Assembly (NCBI RefSeq): GCF_030247185.1 | Contig: NC_080572.1 | Span: 157,541,080-157,605,079, forward strand | Source of the DNA: Malaya genurostris | Lineage: Eukaryota; Arthropoda; Insecta; Diptera; Culicidae | DNA: 64,000 nucleotides | Direction: 5' to 3' | Part shown: in pieces, positions 43,140-55,380 of the stretch | How the letters are laid out: every line of letters starts with the position of its first letter | Position numbering within the stretch: position 1 is the stretch's first letter | Position numbers and translations under genes: made by a program | Notes under the pieces: generated by a model | Database searches by the model: none | What the model was told of the DNA's origin: nothing | Seen by the model: the letters and a program-made list of their open reading frames with translations, nothing else

Positions 43140-45599
43140 AATAAACACCACCTTCTTCCCCCGCAAAGATATCTACAAAGCCACCTGGAGATCACCTGAT
43201 CAACATACGGAAAATCAAATCGACCACGTTCTCATCGACGGGCGATTCTTCTCCGACGTCATCAATGTCCGTACTTACCGCAGTGCCAATATTGATTCTG
43301 ACCACTACCTTGTCGCAGTTTGTATGCGCTCAAAACTATCGACGGTGCACAATACTCGTCGCACAGGAACGCCAGGACTCAATCTCGAGCAGCTACGTAG
43401 CATTCGTATTGCAGAGGAATACGCGCAACAACTGGAGCTAGTGCTACCAACGGAAGAGCAGCTTGGCGCGGCGAATTTTGAAGACGGCTGGATTAACATA
43501 AGGTCCGCCGTGAGTAGCACAGCTGCAACCGTTCTAGGTACGAGGTTATCGAATCGAGGGAATGACTGGTTTGACGGCGAATGTCAGCAGTTGGTCGAAG
43601 AGAAGAATGCAGCAAGGGCGAGGATGCTGCAACACGGCACTAGAGCGAACGAGGAACGATACAGACAGGCGCGGAACAGACAGAACACGGTTTTCCGGAG
43701 GAAAAAGCGCCACCAGGAAGACCAAGATCGCGAAGCGATGGAACAGCTGTACCGCGTAAATGACACACGGAAGTTCTATGAGATGGTGAACCGCTCACGT
43801 AGAGGCTACACGCCACAGGCCGAAATGTGCAGAGATACCAGTGGTAACCTCCTCACGAACGAACGTGAGGTGATCGACAGGTGGAAGCAGTACTATGACG
43901 AGCATCTGAATGGCGAAGCACAAGTTACGGACACTTCTGGAGTACTTGTCTTATCGCGAATATGTGAACCGTAGTGGCGCGGGCTCCAGTAAATCCCGCT
44001 TGGTACGGCCCTACGAATTCCTTAGCTATTGGTGATAGACGACGGCAAAGGATTTGGGAGAGTACCTTGTAGGCGGCGTTCAGCAATGTGAATGAGAACG
44101 GTACAGGAATCAATCTGGGTGCACGCTCAGCCGACGACAGATTCCCAGCCCCTGATCTGTCGGAGATAAGTGAGGAGATTGGCAAGCTGAGGAACAACAA
44201 AGCCGCGAGCAATGACCAGTTGCCAGGCGAGCTGCTCAAACATGGAGGAGAGGCACTGGCTAGAGCGCTGCACTGGATGATTTCTAGGATTTGGGAGGAG
44301 GAGATTCTACCGCAGGAATGGATGAATGGAGTGGGAGTCCCGTCTACAAAAAGGGCGATAAGCTCGACTGTTGCAATTACCGCGCAATCACATTGCTGAA
44401 CGCCGCCTACAAGGTACTCTCCCAAATCCTTTGCCGTCGTCTATCACCAATAGCTAAGGAATTCGTAGGGCCGTACCAAGCGGGATTTACTGGAGCCCGC
44501 GCCACTACGGTTCACATATTCGCGATAAGACAAGTACTCCAGAAGTGTCGTGAATACAACGTACCCACCCAACGTACCCGTACATCACCTATTCATTGAC
44601 TTCAAAGCGGCATACGACACAATCGATCGAGAACAGCTATGGCAGATAATGCACGAATACGGTTTCCCAGATAAACTGACGCAATTGGTCAAAGCAACGA
44701 TGGATAGAGTGATGTGCTACATCCGAGTATCTGGGACGCTCTTGAGTCCCTTTGAATCTCGGAGAGGGCTACGTCAAGGTGATGGACTTTCTTGTATCTT
44801 GTTCAATATTACCCTTTAAGGTGTGATTCGAAGAGCGAGGATCGACACGAGTGGCACGATCTTCCGAAAGTCCGTACAACTTTTTTGCTTCGCTGACGAT
44901 ATTGATATTGTGACTCGTAACCTTGAGAAGATGATGGAAACCTACATCGGACTGAAAGCTAAAGCTAGGCGTATCGGACTGGCCATAAATGCGTCGAAAA
45001 CAAAACACACGAGAGGAAGAGGCTCTAGAGAAGAAACACTACGCCTCCCACCACGAATATTGATAGACGGTGACGATATCGAGGTGGTAGGCGAGTTCGT
45101 GTATTTGGGCTCACTGGTGACCGCCGATAATGACACCAGCAGAGAAATACAGAGACGTATTTTGGCAGGTAATCGTGCGTACTTTGGACTCAGAAAAACC
45201 TTCCGATCGAGAAAAGTACGCCACCACACGAAATTGACCATCTACAAAACGCTCATTAGACCGGTTGTTCTCTATGGCCACGAGACCTGGACTATGCTGG
45301 CAGAGGATCAACGCGCCCTCAGTGTTTTCGAAAGAATGGGACTGAGGACCATCTATGGCGGAGTGCAGATGGAAGACGGAACGTGGAGACGGCGTATGAA
45401 TCACGAATTGCAACAGCTGCTAGGAGAACCACCCATCGTACGGACAGCTAAAATCGGACGTCTACGATGGGCTGGGCATGTCATAAGGATGTCGGACGAC
45501 AGCCCAGTGAAAATGGTCCTTGAATCTAATCCGACTGGTACAAGAAGAAGAGGAGCGCAGCGAGCAAGGTGGATCGATCAAGTGGAGGGTGATCTTTGA
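43140..45599 (+). pseudogene. RTE-like LINE ORF2 remnant: endonuclease C terminus, RT, C-terminal domain
   Basis: Blocks in order: FFPRKDIYKATWRSPD and NQIDHVLIDGRFFSDV plus DSDHYLVAV (apurinic endonuclease C terminus), a long linker (REAMEQLYRVNDTRKFYEMV), REVIDRWKQYYDEHL, an inverted duplication (43930-44091), LPGELLKHGGEALARALHWM, KLDCCNYRAITLLNAAYK, GPYQAGFTGARATT, FIDFKAAYDTIDREQLWQIM, RGLRQGDGLSCILFN, a stop at 44817, FCFADDIDIVTR (intact FADD box), TIYKTLIRPVVLYGHETW and RLRWAGHVIRMSDDSPVKMV. At least three frame changes and one stop inactivate it. RNase H is absent, as expected for the RTE clade. Confidence 0.87.
43930..44549. repeat. 162-bp internal inverted duplication in the RTE LINE
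   Basis: 43930-44091 is the inverse complement of 44388-44549 with no gaps (coordinate sums agree at both ends). The second copy lies in the correct coding frame (ILCRRLSPIAKEF ... RQVLQKC). The first is inserted between EAQVT and NENGTGINLG, a position that is continuous in the minus-strand relative. Confidence 0.92.
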
Positions 45600-45680
45600 A
45601 GCATCCGTGCCTTGAGTGGCTGGCGACGAGCAGCCATGGACCGAGTTATGTGGAGACGTATAGCTGTTAGGTAAGGTAAG

Positions 45681-47167
45681 TAAGACAGAATAAATAAAAG
45701 CTAGTGCAGTGTGCCTAAGTGCATATATCGTTAAATAAAGAATTAAAAAAGTTCACAGAATTTTAAGCAATCCTTCCATTGTTTACATATTGTGACTTTC
45801 CTGGGCAATCTAGTGTTAAATGCGCATCCTTACGTTATATAATTTAACAAGCTTACTAACACCTGATTTCATTTTATTTTCTTAACGAAAACCCAGCCTG
45901 CTGAAACAAAGGATTATCATCGAAGATTTAAGACCAAGAAACAGACCCTAGAATGTTCTCAAGAAAATGAAGAAATATAGGTATTTTATAAAATTACCTA
46001 ACTTTTGGTAAGTAAAATGCCTTACGATTTTTACTATCTCTTTTATTATTATTATTATTATTGTAATTATTATTATTATCAATCTTATTATTATTCCTTC
46101 ATTCTTGATAATCTACTAGCTTGTGATATTAACAGGTGTCTCCGGTATAGTAAAAAGCAATGCAATGGGGCAAAAGAAAAGGTAACGTAACATCGACAAA
46201 GATAGAAACAATTAGAATAGATTAGATTGGATAGTATAAGTAGACCAAACATATCTACATTGATTAGGGAACTTCAAAGTAATAATCGTAAGTACCGCTT
46301 CAGACATAAAGGACTATATAGGAAAGCAGGGCCAAGACCGAAGCGGATACAATGCGAAATTTTCCAAAGTATCATCGACGAGGACATTTAAGACACAGAA
46401 GCAGCTGGTAGGATGACAAAATACCAATACGATACAGACGCACGACTCAATGATTGACTGGTTACAGGGTGAAGCACACACTTCCTGCCCAAATGACAAA
46501 TTCTCTGGCAAACTTGTAATAGAAAATATTCGTATCTTCCGTTGCAAATTGATAACCGTAAAGGAATCTGTCGCTTGGGTTACATGCTGGAGGATTTCCT
46601 CCTTCGTTACTAGTGTTCATTTGGGCACCATAGCCTAGTTCGTCTGGTATGGAAAGTGCGGATCGTTGTAACCACCCCCCTCGGCCAGAGCAGTCCATAA
46701 AGGGCAAAAAAAATAAATAAATAAATTATTTCAGGCATTATATCAACACCTCCCTACTGATGATACAATGTACACCCACAGACAAATTACAGACCATTTT
46801 TTGTCGCATCAATCTCTTAATCGCTAAAGAACATCGAAAAGCTCAGAATTCAACTTCCAGGTTTTCGATGTTCTGTCATTTATCACGAAAAAAGTTAGAG
46901 CAGATTACATAAATTGTGTGATAAATGTAAATCAATGGTGCGAATATTGCGAAGTAATGAGCAAACCTTATGAAAAGCTTCTGGAATGGAACACTTTAGC
47001 TTGTGTTTTTCAGTGAATTGTTCTACTTTTTGATCCATATGGTTGTTGCAAGAGGTTGGTAAAGTGCGGTATGATAGTTATTGAAAGTTTCCTTTGCACT
47101 CGACAAAACATTTTGATTCTATAATCTTAACAGCAAACTTTACGTACTTCAGAACTTGGTTGGAGTG
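45681..47167. other. Non-coding interval with simple repeats and an A-rich tail
   Basis: (TTA)n-rich simple sequence lies at about 46034-46100. GGGCAAAAAAAATAAATAAATAAA (46697-46723) looks like the poly(A)-type tail of a retroposon ending there, whose body would extend leftward, but no diagnostic sequence identifies it. No gene was recognised. Confidence 0.4.
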
Positions 47168-47441
47168 CGACGTCGGAATTTTCGAATTACTCGATTATTC
47201 AATAATCGAGTATAATTTTGGAACTAATCGATTGAAATTTATTCGATTATCTGGATTATTAATCGATTAGTCGATTATTCAATTATTACTATTGGATTTT
47301 TTTTTAATTATTCGATTAACTCAATAATCGAGTATTAGTTTTAAGCAAATCGATTAAATATTAGTTTTAAGCTAATCGATTAAATATTACTCGATTATCC
47401 AAGTTATTATTCGATTAATCGATCGATAATACGACATCCCT
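47168..47441. repeat. Array of TCGATTA / TAATCGA sites
   Basis: At least ten TCGATTA or TAATCGA cores occur in about 250 bp, some overlapping (TTAATCGATCGATAA near 47420). They include a 26-bp tandem duplication (units ATTAGTTTTAAGC(A/T)AATCGA near 47331 and 47357). The right edge reads CGACATCCCTA and the left edge GCGACGTCGGAA, which are weakly inverted, suggesting a degenerate MITE. The motif also resembles homeodomain and DREF-type binding cores. Confidence 0.6.
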
Positions 47442-48806
47442 AGTTCTGACGCCGGTTCTGAGGAAGTCATGGCCGTCAGTCGTTTGACCGACTGTTGACA
47501 ACCAATGGACCGAATCTGCATGACAAAATAAGCTTTTTTCTTTTTTAAGCTAATTATTTTGTTTTAGTTTGGAAGTTAGTTTCGGATCGAAAAAAATTGG
47601 TTCAATTCTAGTCTCAATACTTTATAAAAAAAATCCAGATTTATATTCAATTGTTTTCCATCGGCTAGGAGAGGAATATTCTTGGAGTTAAGAGAATTAG
47701 TTTCTTTTCATGGTGGTTCCGTAGGCTCTGTAAGAAAAAAATCTACGTTGGAATTGGTCAACTCGATTTAATACGTCACGTGTATTACCAAAACGAGATC
47801 CATAAATCCATTCTGTTGGCGGCCGCCTGTGTCGTTATAACATGAGCAGTCCAAATAATATCACAGAATTCGCATCGCTGTGAATATAATTCAATAGAAC
47901 CTTGAACATTTCCTTCGAGATTCATTGATGAAGATTTGGATTTCTCTTCGTCGATGATCTCATTCTTTGGTTCTTTGTCATTATCGAGATCGTAGAAGGG
48001 ACGTTTTTAAGAAAGCTAGTGAGCCCTGTCGTTTATTCGAGATCTAAACGGAACTCTCTTTGAGCCTATTTCCTCTTTCATTTGTCCATGAACTAAAAGT
48101 TGATAACGAAATCCTTTTTACGATCTTGTGGATATTTTACCCTTTTTTGCCTCGATATTTTACCCTAGAAAAAACATGCTCAACAAAGCTATAACAAATA
48201 TTACTAAACAACTTACCTTATTCATAACAATGATCAAATAAGTTGCTTTCATTGAGTGAACTTGATGTTTTGCCATAATTCATTAGGCTTAACCTAACTG
48301 GCCAGTCGATGTCGTACTTCTGTGAAGTTACCGAAAAAAAGCTCACCGACCAAAATTCTCATTTTTAAAAACTCTCTCTCAGAAAAAAGCTCAGTGGGAA
48401 AAAACTCATCCGAAATGAATCCCTATAAGAAATATACCCAATGCAGCGCCTCGCACCCTAGTGGTGGGAATCGTAAAAACTGGAAATCAACGACCAAAAC
48501 GAAAATTCTATTAAAACCATTATTTCTGAAAATAAAGTAATCTATAGCATGATACTAAGTATTTTCATTTAAACTTATAGTTTCCTTATATTACATTTTG
48601 GTGGGGAAAGGGTTCCAATCAGCTTTTTACAGCCCTGTCCAAAATGTATTGCCCTCCCCGTTAATTTGTATCAGGCCGAATTAGCGCATGCGCGCCATAT
48701 AAACGCCTCTTTCAATATGAGGAAATATTATTATTACCCAACAGTTTTTATTATTTATTTATGTTGGTTTTCTTACCTTTGATCATAGTTTATATTCTGT
48801 TTTACC
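47442..48806. other. Unassigned sequence
   Basis: AT-rich, with no recognisable coding domain or terminal repeats. A 72-codon frame at 48322-48540 is Lys/Ser-rich and has no identifiable feature. Confidence 0.3.
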
Positions 48807-48810
48807 TTAA

Positions 48811-49554
48811 GGTAGCGCTTCGCCGTGGTCAGGTCGAATCAAGACAACTCACTGCTTCCTCTTGTTTTGTCGCCGAAATTTCACCCTAAATTGCAAATTT
48901 CTAAAATACTAACCCGATTCACGAAAAATCAAAAACATGCGATTGTAGGTAAATGATTTTACTATGCATTTGGCGAAAAATATCAGTTAGAAAGCTTTTC
49001 TTTCGCGAGATTTCGTGCGAGTTTTGTTAAAATTTGGTTTTCTTTTTTCCTTTTCTCGCTATAAACAAATCGCATATGTAGGGATGTGCTACGTTTTCAA
49101 CAAAGCGTCAAAGCTAGTAGCGATGAAAATCATTACTGATTTCTGGTTCTACTGAAACATGAATAGAAATTATTTTACAAAGTAGTAACACTTACTTACA
49201 TTTTCTACTCATCTATATTCAACGTTTACGCAGAGAAAACGGACAACGAAAACAAAAGAAATGTTGTTAGCGTCTACCGCATGTAGCATTTTGCACACCC
49301 TAATGCATGCGTTGACATTGTGTGCGTGCGAAAGAATAAGGAAAAACTCATTTATTTTTATAACTCGCACGAAATCTTTCGATAAATATGTTTATCAGGC
49401 ACAATTTATATACGAATCGATAGAAAAATTAATTATCTAGAATCGTATGTTCTTGGAATTTCCGTTTTCATCCCCGTTTTCTTACAATTTTGGGTAAAGT
49501 GCGTGAAACCCCGGGATAGGCAGCGAACTCCCGTGACCACGGCGAAGCGCTACC
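48811..49554. mobile_element. TTAA-flanked non-autonomous DNA element 1 (744 bp)
   Basis: Terminal repeats GGTAGCGCTTCGCCGTGG (plus TCA, perfect over 21 bp) at 48811 and inverted at the right end (49534-49554) are flanked by TTAA on both sides (48807-48810, 49555-49558). TTAA duplications are the mark of piggyBac-type elements. An internal inverted repeat (GATTTCGTGCGAGTT near 49010 and AACTCGCACGAAATC near 49363) adds to its self-complementary layout. There is no transposase. Because ACCTTAAGGT is itself palindromic at the ends, the boundaries are uncertain by a few bases. Confidence 0.7.
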
Positions 49555-49558
49555 TTAA

Positions 49559-50984
49559 GGTGAAATGTAGCGTCATAAAATGCGCGCAAAATTTTATCCG
49601 CTTCAGTTGAACGAACCGTCGCACAAAGCGTACCAAGAAAAACGGCCACATAGAAACAAGAACTTTTTTCAATGATTGAGCGCAGTGGGTTACCTCTGGT
49701 TATATTGGCTTGTAAAAAAGACTAGACGTAATGGATTTTAGAATTCTTCACACTTTGAATATATGCTGATTCAATCATTATTGTTAGTGATTACTCTTAC
49801 ACTAGAACTATAAATCATGAGTAATTATGAATGATTAACATGAGGTTATATGTATATGTATTGACCAACTTGCTAACCGTGTATATGCTTGAGTTTAGTA
49901 GCAAGCATGGATTCTCCTTCAAAAGAACGATTGAAGACAAGAGAACATTCAAGTATTTTCGATATCTTTGCCAGTAGTTCACCAGGCCCTTCCCGCCGAT
50001 GAGATAGAATTTACGTAAAAGTATTCACCATTAACTTTTTTTCGGAAGCGACTTTCGGAATTATATAGCATGATGAGTCTAGAAATGTCTGTTTCAACGA
50101 TAACGAACCGAAGACCAAACAGACTCTGACCTCCGGTACCAGAAATCATCAATAGTTTAATAATTTCTTAGATTACATTATTGGAATACATTCCAATTAT
50201 AACTAATAGTTCATCATACCATACAGTTAAAATTATTTAGTGAATCTCTTCTCGAGCACATATTTGGGGCACGAAATTGAATATTAAGTTATTTCGTAGT
50301 TTCTTATTATTCAATCGATTTTGAAAGCAAAATCAAGCGTTGATTCATTGTATTCATAATAATTGAAAAACCAATGAATTCCAATAAGTTTTCCATGCTG
50401 ACTGGCTCGAAGCTGGCCCTCAATGTTTATCACATTGTTTGTATAAATGACAGCTACTTAGAAAATAAACGATTTCTTACAAACTCATTTTATTGTATTC
50501 AAGTCGTTTTTATTTCAACACAAAACCCAATGCTGCATAAATTTGCGTCATTATTTTATATCTATTTTTTGCTCACGATATAATGCCACCGTGCCCACCG
50601 TGCATTTCTCACACCACCTCAATACGAAACAGCAGCGCGCAAGCAATAAAAAAAATGCAGAAAAGTTTATGAAAACTTTTTCAATTTTCGGTTATTTTCG
50701 CTAAAATTTTATAATTTTGAGTTGCATTTTCAGATTCTTTGTGAAATTCTGCTACAAATACTACTTTTCAGTTCAAAAATCATCCCCGTGGGACGGAACA
50801 GTGACCGTTTATACATTTCAAAAACCAATTACGGCTCGGCAAAGCAAAATTTCAAAATTCTAAGAATACTTAGTTATGATAAATTTGATTTCGAAAACTT
50901 AAGTGTTTTTGGTTTTTCGAAAATCGGTCTAGTTTTTGAATAATTGATCAAAAACGCGATTTTCGCATTCCGCTACATTTCACC
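49559..50984. mobile_element. TTAA-flanked non-autonomous DNA element 2 (1.4 kb)
   Basis: Left end GGTGAAATGTAGCG (49559) and inverted right end CGCTACATTTCACC (50971-50984) are flanked by TTAA (49555-49558 and 50985-50988). It shares the middle TTAA with element 1, so one inserted at the edge of the other. The interior is AT-rich without a transposase frame. Confidence 0.65.
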
Positions 50985-50988
50985 TTAA

Positions 50989-53250
50989 TTCCAGTGTTCT
51001 ATTCAGCTGTGATTCGTAAGTGTTTTTGTTGTCATTTTTCACTCCGTACTTTTGCTGACATGTTATGTTGTTTCCTTAAATGTAAAAGTTAGTTGTATGC
51101 AGTGGTGTTTATGTTCTTACCAATATTCTTTTCTAATTCTTTCAGCTTTTTCGTATTTCTTGTTCCTCATCCAGTCATTCGTTTCCAAAAAAAAAAAACA
51201 AATTAGTGTTTCTTTGATTTTTGTAGAGCAGCTCATCATGGTTTGACGGATAAGAACTGAGGACATGCGTTTTTATTTAAATGATATTACCACTTGGGTT
51301 TTGTTAGTATTGCTACAGCTTGTTCACATTTCGTTATCTTCGGTTGAATGTATATTGTACACACAAAAAACATAATGTATAATGTACACACAAAAAACAC
51401 ATATATACACACAGACACACACGCATACACACATGTATACATACCTACATGTATTCCACAAGCAAGCATCACAACATTGAGTTACTATTTCTATTCTAAT
51501 AAATTCTAACTAAAATTTGTGTGCCTTTAGTCATCTCAATAGTAGTGTCACCATGTTATTTTACCGATTACTCGACTTTCAATAAGTTTATTGTGATAAA
51601 ATCGAATACGAAATCTTTACCTCGTCTGTAAGAAGCAATGGCGCATAAAAGTAGTTCGGAAATGGTGCAATACTGCTCCAAATTTCATGTTACTCTTGAA
51701 ATTAATCTATCAAACAGAGATAACAGATCTCACTCTAACTAGTGGTTCTCGTATATGAAATGACTAATGGATTTGAGATGAATGGGGGTACCGTTACCCA
51801 ATTTCTATCTCTTCTAATGGTCGATCGTTAGTCCTGAGCTGAAACGGTGGCCTTTATTACCATTCTTGCATGCTTACACTTACATGCTTACTCTTACACT
51901 TCACTCACACATCATCCCACCCATCAGGTCCCAAACGATACATCCTCACAATATAAACTGGATGAACATCGTTTGACAGCTATCAGTGGTTTTCTCATTG
52001 GTTCGGTCATTATTATTAGTTCATTCTATTCTACAATATTCTATTTCATTCCACAGTATTCCATGGTACACAAACCACCAATAAACTTCAAAGATGGACT
52101 CGATTTACCGTTCATTTATTGTCATCGTGTGAAACCCAATTGGGATACGATTACTCCACTTAATTCTCACTTCTCACTGGTAATAAGGGCCGGTAGTATG
52201 AAAATAAAACATAAAAAAGAGCTCAGTTAAGCCCTACCGGCCTCTCCAACCCCGGATGTTGGAGCGTAATGCAATCAACATCTTATTCAAGTCGTTCCAT
52301 ATGTTATTCATTTAATTCAATTATGAAACTAAAAGCTGTAACGCATATCTTTATCAAATTGTAACGCTATATGATTGTATGTGATGATGTTTGCAATACC
52401 GTCAAGCCCACCAACCAATGGGAGGGACTAAGTATTTTCATTTAAACTAGAAAAAATTTAGTTATGTAAATATGTCTGAATTATATTTATTATTTCAAAT
52501 AAATTAATTATATTTTTTATTTCAAATCAATTAATCAAATAAAATTCCCAAGCTGGCATACTGCTGAAAAGGTTACTGATATATTCAGCTATCTTCAGGT
52601 ACAGTGGTTCCTCTGGGAAAAGGGTCAGAGTCGAGCAGTATGCTGAAGAGTATGAGTAACTATGAATTAACTCAATTATTTCGAACAGATGATATATGGG
52701 AACACAAAAATAGCCAAGCTGCATTACTACACCTTTAATTTGGATCTGAGTTTGTCAAAATCGGCTCAGCCATCTCCGAGAAAACCTTGTGAGGGTCAAT
52801 TTTCACTGATCGATTTTTCAAGTGATTGCATAACCTTTCTATGAGACAAAAAAAGATATTCAAATAAATGAATATAAGAAAATCAAATTAACTCTGCTTG
52901 ATTCGATACGGCGACACTGAGGATGAGCTTAATGATAGGACCATGATTGCGGATTGTAGCCCTCTGATTTATTACCCTTATAAATGTCGATTTCACGCGT
53001 TTTTTGATAACGGCCAATATGTCAGCAGTCAACTTCCACTTTCGAAAAAAAATGCAAGCGAGCGGGCAATGAAAGATAGAGTATTAAATTTAACACCAGA
53101 CGAAAAAGAAAACTTTTCGCTGCCGTTCACTATTATGACTTACTCTCAGCGAGTGCCGAGTCATTCGAAATTACTCTTCAATGTGATGTACTTTCCGTTT
53201 GAAGCAAAAGCAACATTGCGAGCGGTGCACCTAATAAATTCATTATATTA
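50989..53250. other. AT-rich interval without a recognised gene
   Basis: It contains a CA-rich/ACACACAAAAAACA repeat patch (about 51357-51440) and a diverged copy of the 27.2-kb dispersed repeat (about 52733-52795). Two open frames exist: 51847-52230 (127 codons, with a hydrophobic segment FLIGSVIIISSFYSTIFYF) and 52898-53251 (117 codons, no known motif). The second has an ordinary-looking amino-acid composition and could be an exon or TE relic, but nothing identifies it. Confidence 0.35.
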
Positions 53251-54117
<867 letters not shown>

Positions 54118-54193
54118 TACAATTATTATAAAATCGAGTTTGGTCTGTTCTATAGCACCAGTTTATTGATCAATTTCTAATTGATGCAAGCCT

Positions 54194-54444
54194 TCACTTA
54201 CGTTTTTTCGTGTGTTTTTTAGCCGCTTCAATTTCCTGATTGATTTTGTTCTTGAATGTATCTAACATACGTTTGAAGTTCTCTGTGACATTTCCATCAA
54301 TTTCTGTTCTTGAGCAATTGTTCGGGTGCGATAATAAGCACCCACAAGAAACTGAGCAGCTCGACGCATGATATAGCTATCTGCCATACGTTGTATTATC
54401 TGCTCGTTGTTAGCCAGGTATCGTAATATAAAGCGCAATACCAT
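54194..54444 (-). pseudogene. NCBP2AS2-like: NCBP2AS2-like small protein, with apparent 1-nt frameshift
   Basis: It starts MVLRFILRYLANNEQIIQR, followed by MADSYIMRRAAQFLVGAYYR, which fits the short NCBP2AS2 family (VLR...LI.R.A.S..IRRAAQ). After TRTIAQEQK the frame meets a stop at 54262. A one-nucleotide shift near 54310 would continue as DGNVTENFKRMLDTFKNK and a Lys-rich end at 54194, the usual family length (about 84 codons). So either this copy carries a disabling indel, or the sequence has an error. The family is small, poorly characterised and has been linked to mitochondria. Its ATG follows the MED9 stop by only two bases, implying translation from the MED9 mRNA. Confidence 0.75.
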
Positions 54445-54446
54445 AG

Positions 54447-54982
54447 CTAAAACTGCACGTTCTTATATTTCTTAATTAGTTGTTGTTTCAATGCTAATTG
54501 TTTTCGAAGACTTTCTAAACGGCGTAATTGTTCCTCTTTGCTAAATTCTATTCCGGGTAACTGACGAACTATGCGTCGTGCTATTTCTAATCGCCTTTGC
54601 AATTCTAGTACCTATCGGAAAAAAGTGCAATTACAACTACTATAACGTTCCTAAATTTGTGTCAATATTTATACACAACTTTTTTTTAGTTACACCTGCA
54701 ATTACCTTTTGACTGCAATCGTGACTTTCCCTCTGCTTGGCCGCGTTATCCACAGGATCTTTTTCAACACTAATTCAGATTAATCAAAAAATTTATGTAA
54801 ATAATTTCAATTGTCATTTTACAGCATACTGACCTTCGTATTATTTCATAAACAACCGGTAAAATTTCAATTTCTGCAGGTTTCTGTGATTCGGATGTTC
54901 CTGTAACTATTGTGGTTTCAACGATATTGCAAGCAGTAATTTGCGGTTTTACATCAACATGATCCATTTGCACCGATTCCAT
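54447..54982 (-). CDS. MED9: Mediator complex subunit 9 (MED9), three exons, 125 aa
   Basis: Minus-strand exons 54982-54834, 54769-54706 and 54611-54447, with GT donors and AG acceptors and phases that join to exactly 126 codons including the stop. The first exon is a variable N terminus ending EIEILPVVYEIIR; exon 2 reads SVEKDPVDNAAKQRESHDCS; exon 3 gives VLELQRRLEIAR, LPGIEFSKEEQLRRLE and LKQQLIKKYKNVQF. The LPGI..S.EEQ..RLE.LR..L..K..L..KYK helix pair is the conserved C-terminal coiled coil of MED9, a middle-module Mediator subunit in RNA polymerase II transcription. The start MESVQMDHVDVK (54982) is preferred over an upstream ATG at 55000, because sequence beyond 54990 belongs to a repeat found twice more in the window. 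Its stop (54447-54449) is 2 nt from the next start. Confidence 0.9.
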
Positions 54983-55014
54983 GATTATCGTATTGAGCAA
55001 TTTGACGTCTCTGT

Positions 55015-55356
55015 CAGAGATGCCAGGTCATTTTTTCAAAAATCTGTGATCAAACCTAAAACCTGTCTGTGAAAATCTGTGATCGTTTAGTGAGCAAAAA
55101 AAAAACTCACTCCCACCCGTTTTCCGTATTTCCATTTCAGGTGACCGAATTCAATTTAGTGAGCAAAAAAAAAAAAAAAAGGTCTCACTACCAACACGCT
55201 CTGTACTTTTTGGTGCTAAACTCTATTCGATTACCATAATCTGTGAAAATCTGTGTTTTATTCAAAAATCTGTTAAAATCTGTGTCAGTTTTAAAATCTG
55301 TGCACAAAACTCAAAATCTGTGAAACACAGATTAATCTGTGCACCTGACATCCCTG
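55015..55356. mobile_element. hAT-type MITE, AATCTGTG family, copy 1
   Basis: Ends CAGAGATGCCAGGTCA and inverted ACCTGACATCCCTG, with the exact 8-bp TSD GTCTCTGT (55007-55014, 55357-55364). The interior is filled with AATCTGTG / AAATCTGTGAAAATC repeats. No coding capacity. Confidence 0.88.
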
Positions 55357-55380
55357 GTCTCTGTTACTCACACCAGTCAC

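Larger units (their letters stand above)
43140..45680 (+). mobile_element. 5'-truncated RTE-like LINE, plus strand
   Basis: It begins inside the endonuclease domain and runs to the 3' end CTGTTAGGTAAGGTAAGTAAG (45662-45682). The same 3' end appears on the minus-strand copy at 27434. Compared with that copy, about 30 bp are missing just before the tail (after ATGTGGAGACGTAT). Coding capacity is broken as described for the pseudogene entry, and it contains an inverted duplication of 162 bp. Confidence 0.82.

Noticed and set aside
43925..44425. 166-codon minus-strand frame in the RTE LINE
   Set aside because: It reads the inverted duplication and the opposite strand of the RTE coding region; not a separate gene.
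51847..52230. 127-codon frame with a hydrophobic segment as a host membrane protein
   Set aside because: Low-complexity start, no family resemblance, no splice or promoter support; left only as a note.
54983..55000. Upstream ATG (MLNTII) as the MED9 start
   Set aside because: Sequence beyond about 54990 belongs to a repeat present twice elsewhere in the window, and MESVQM at 54982 gives a normal family length.
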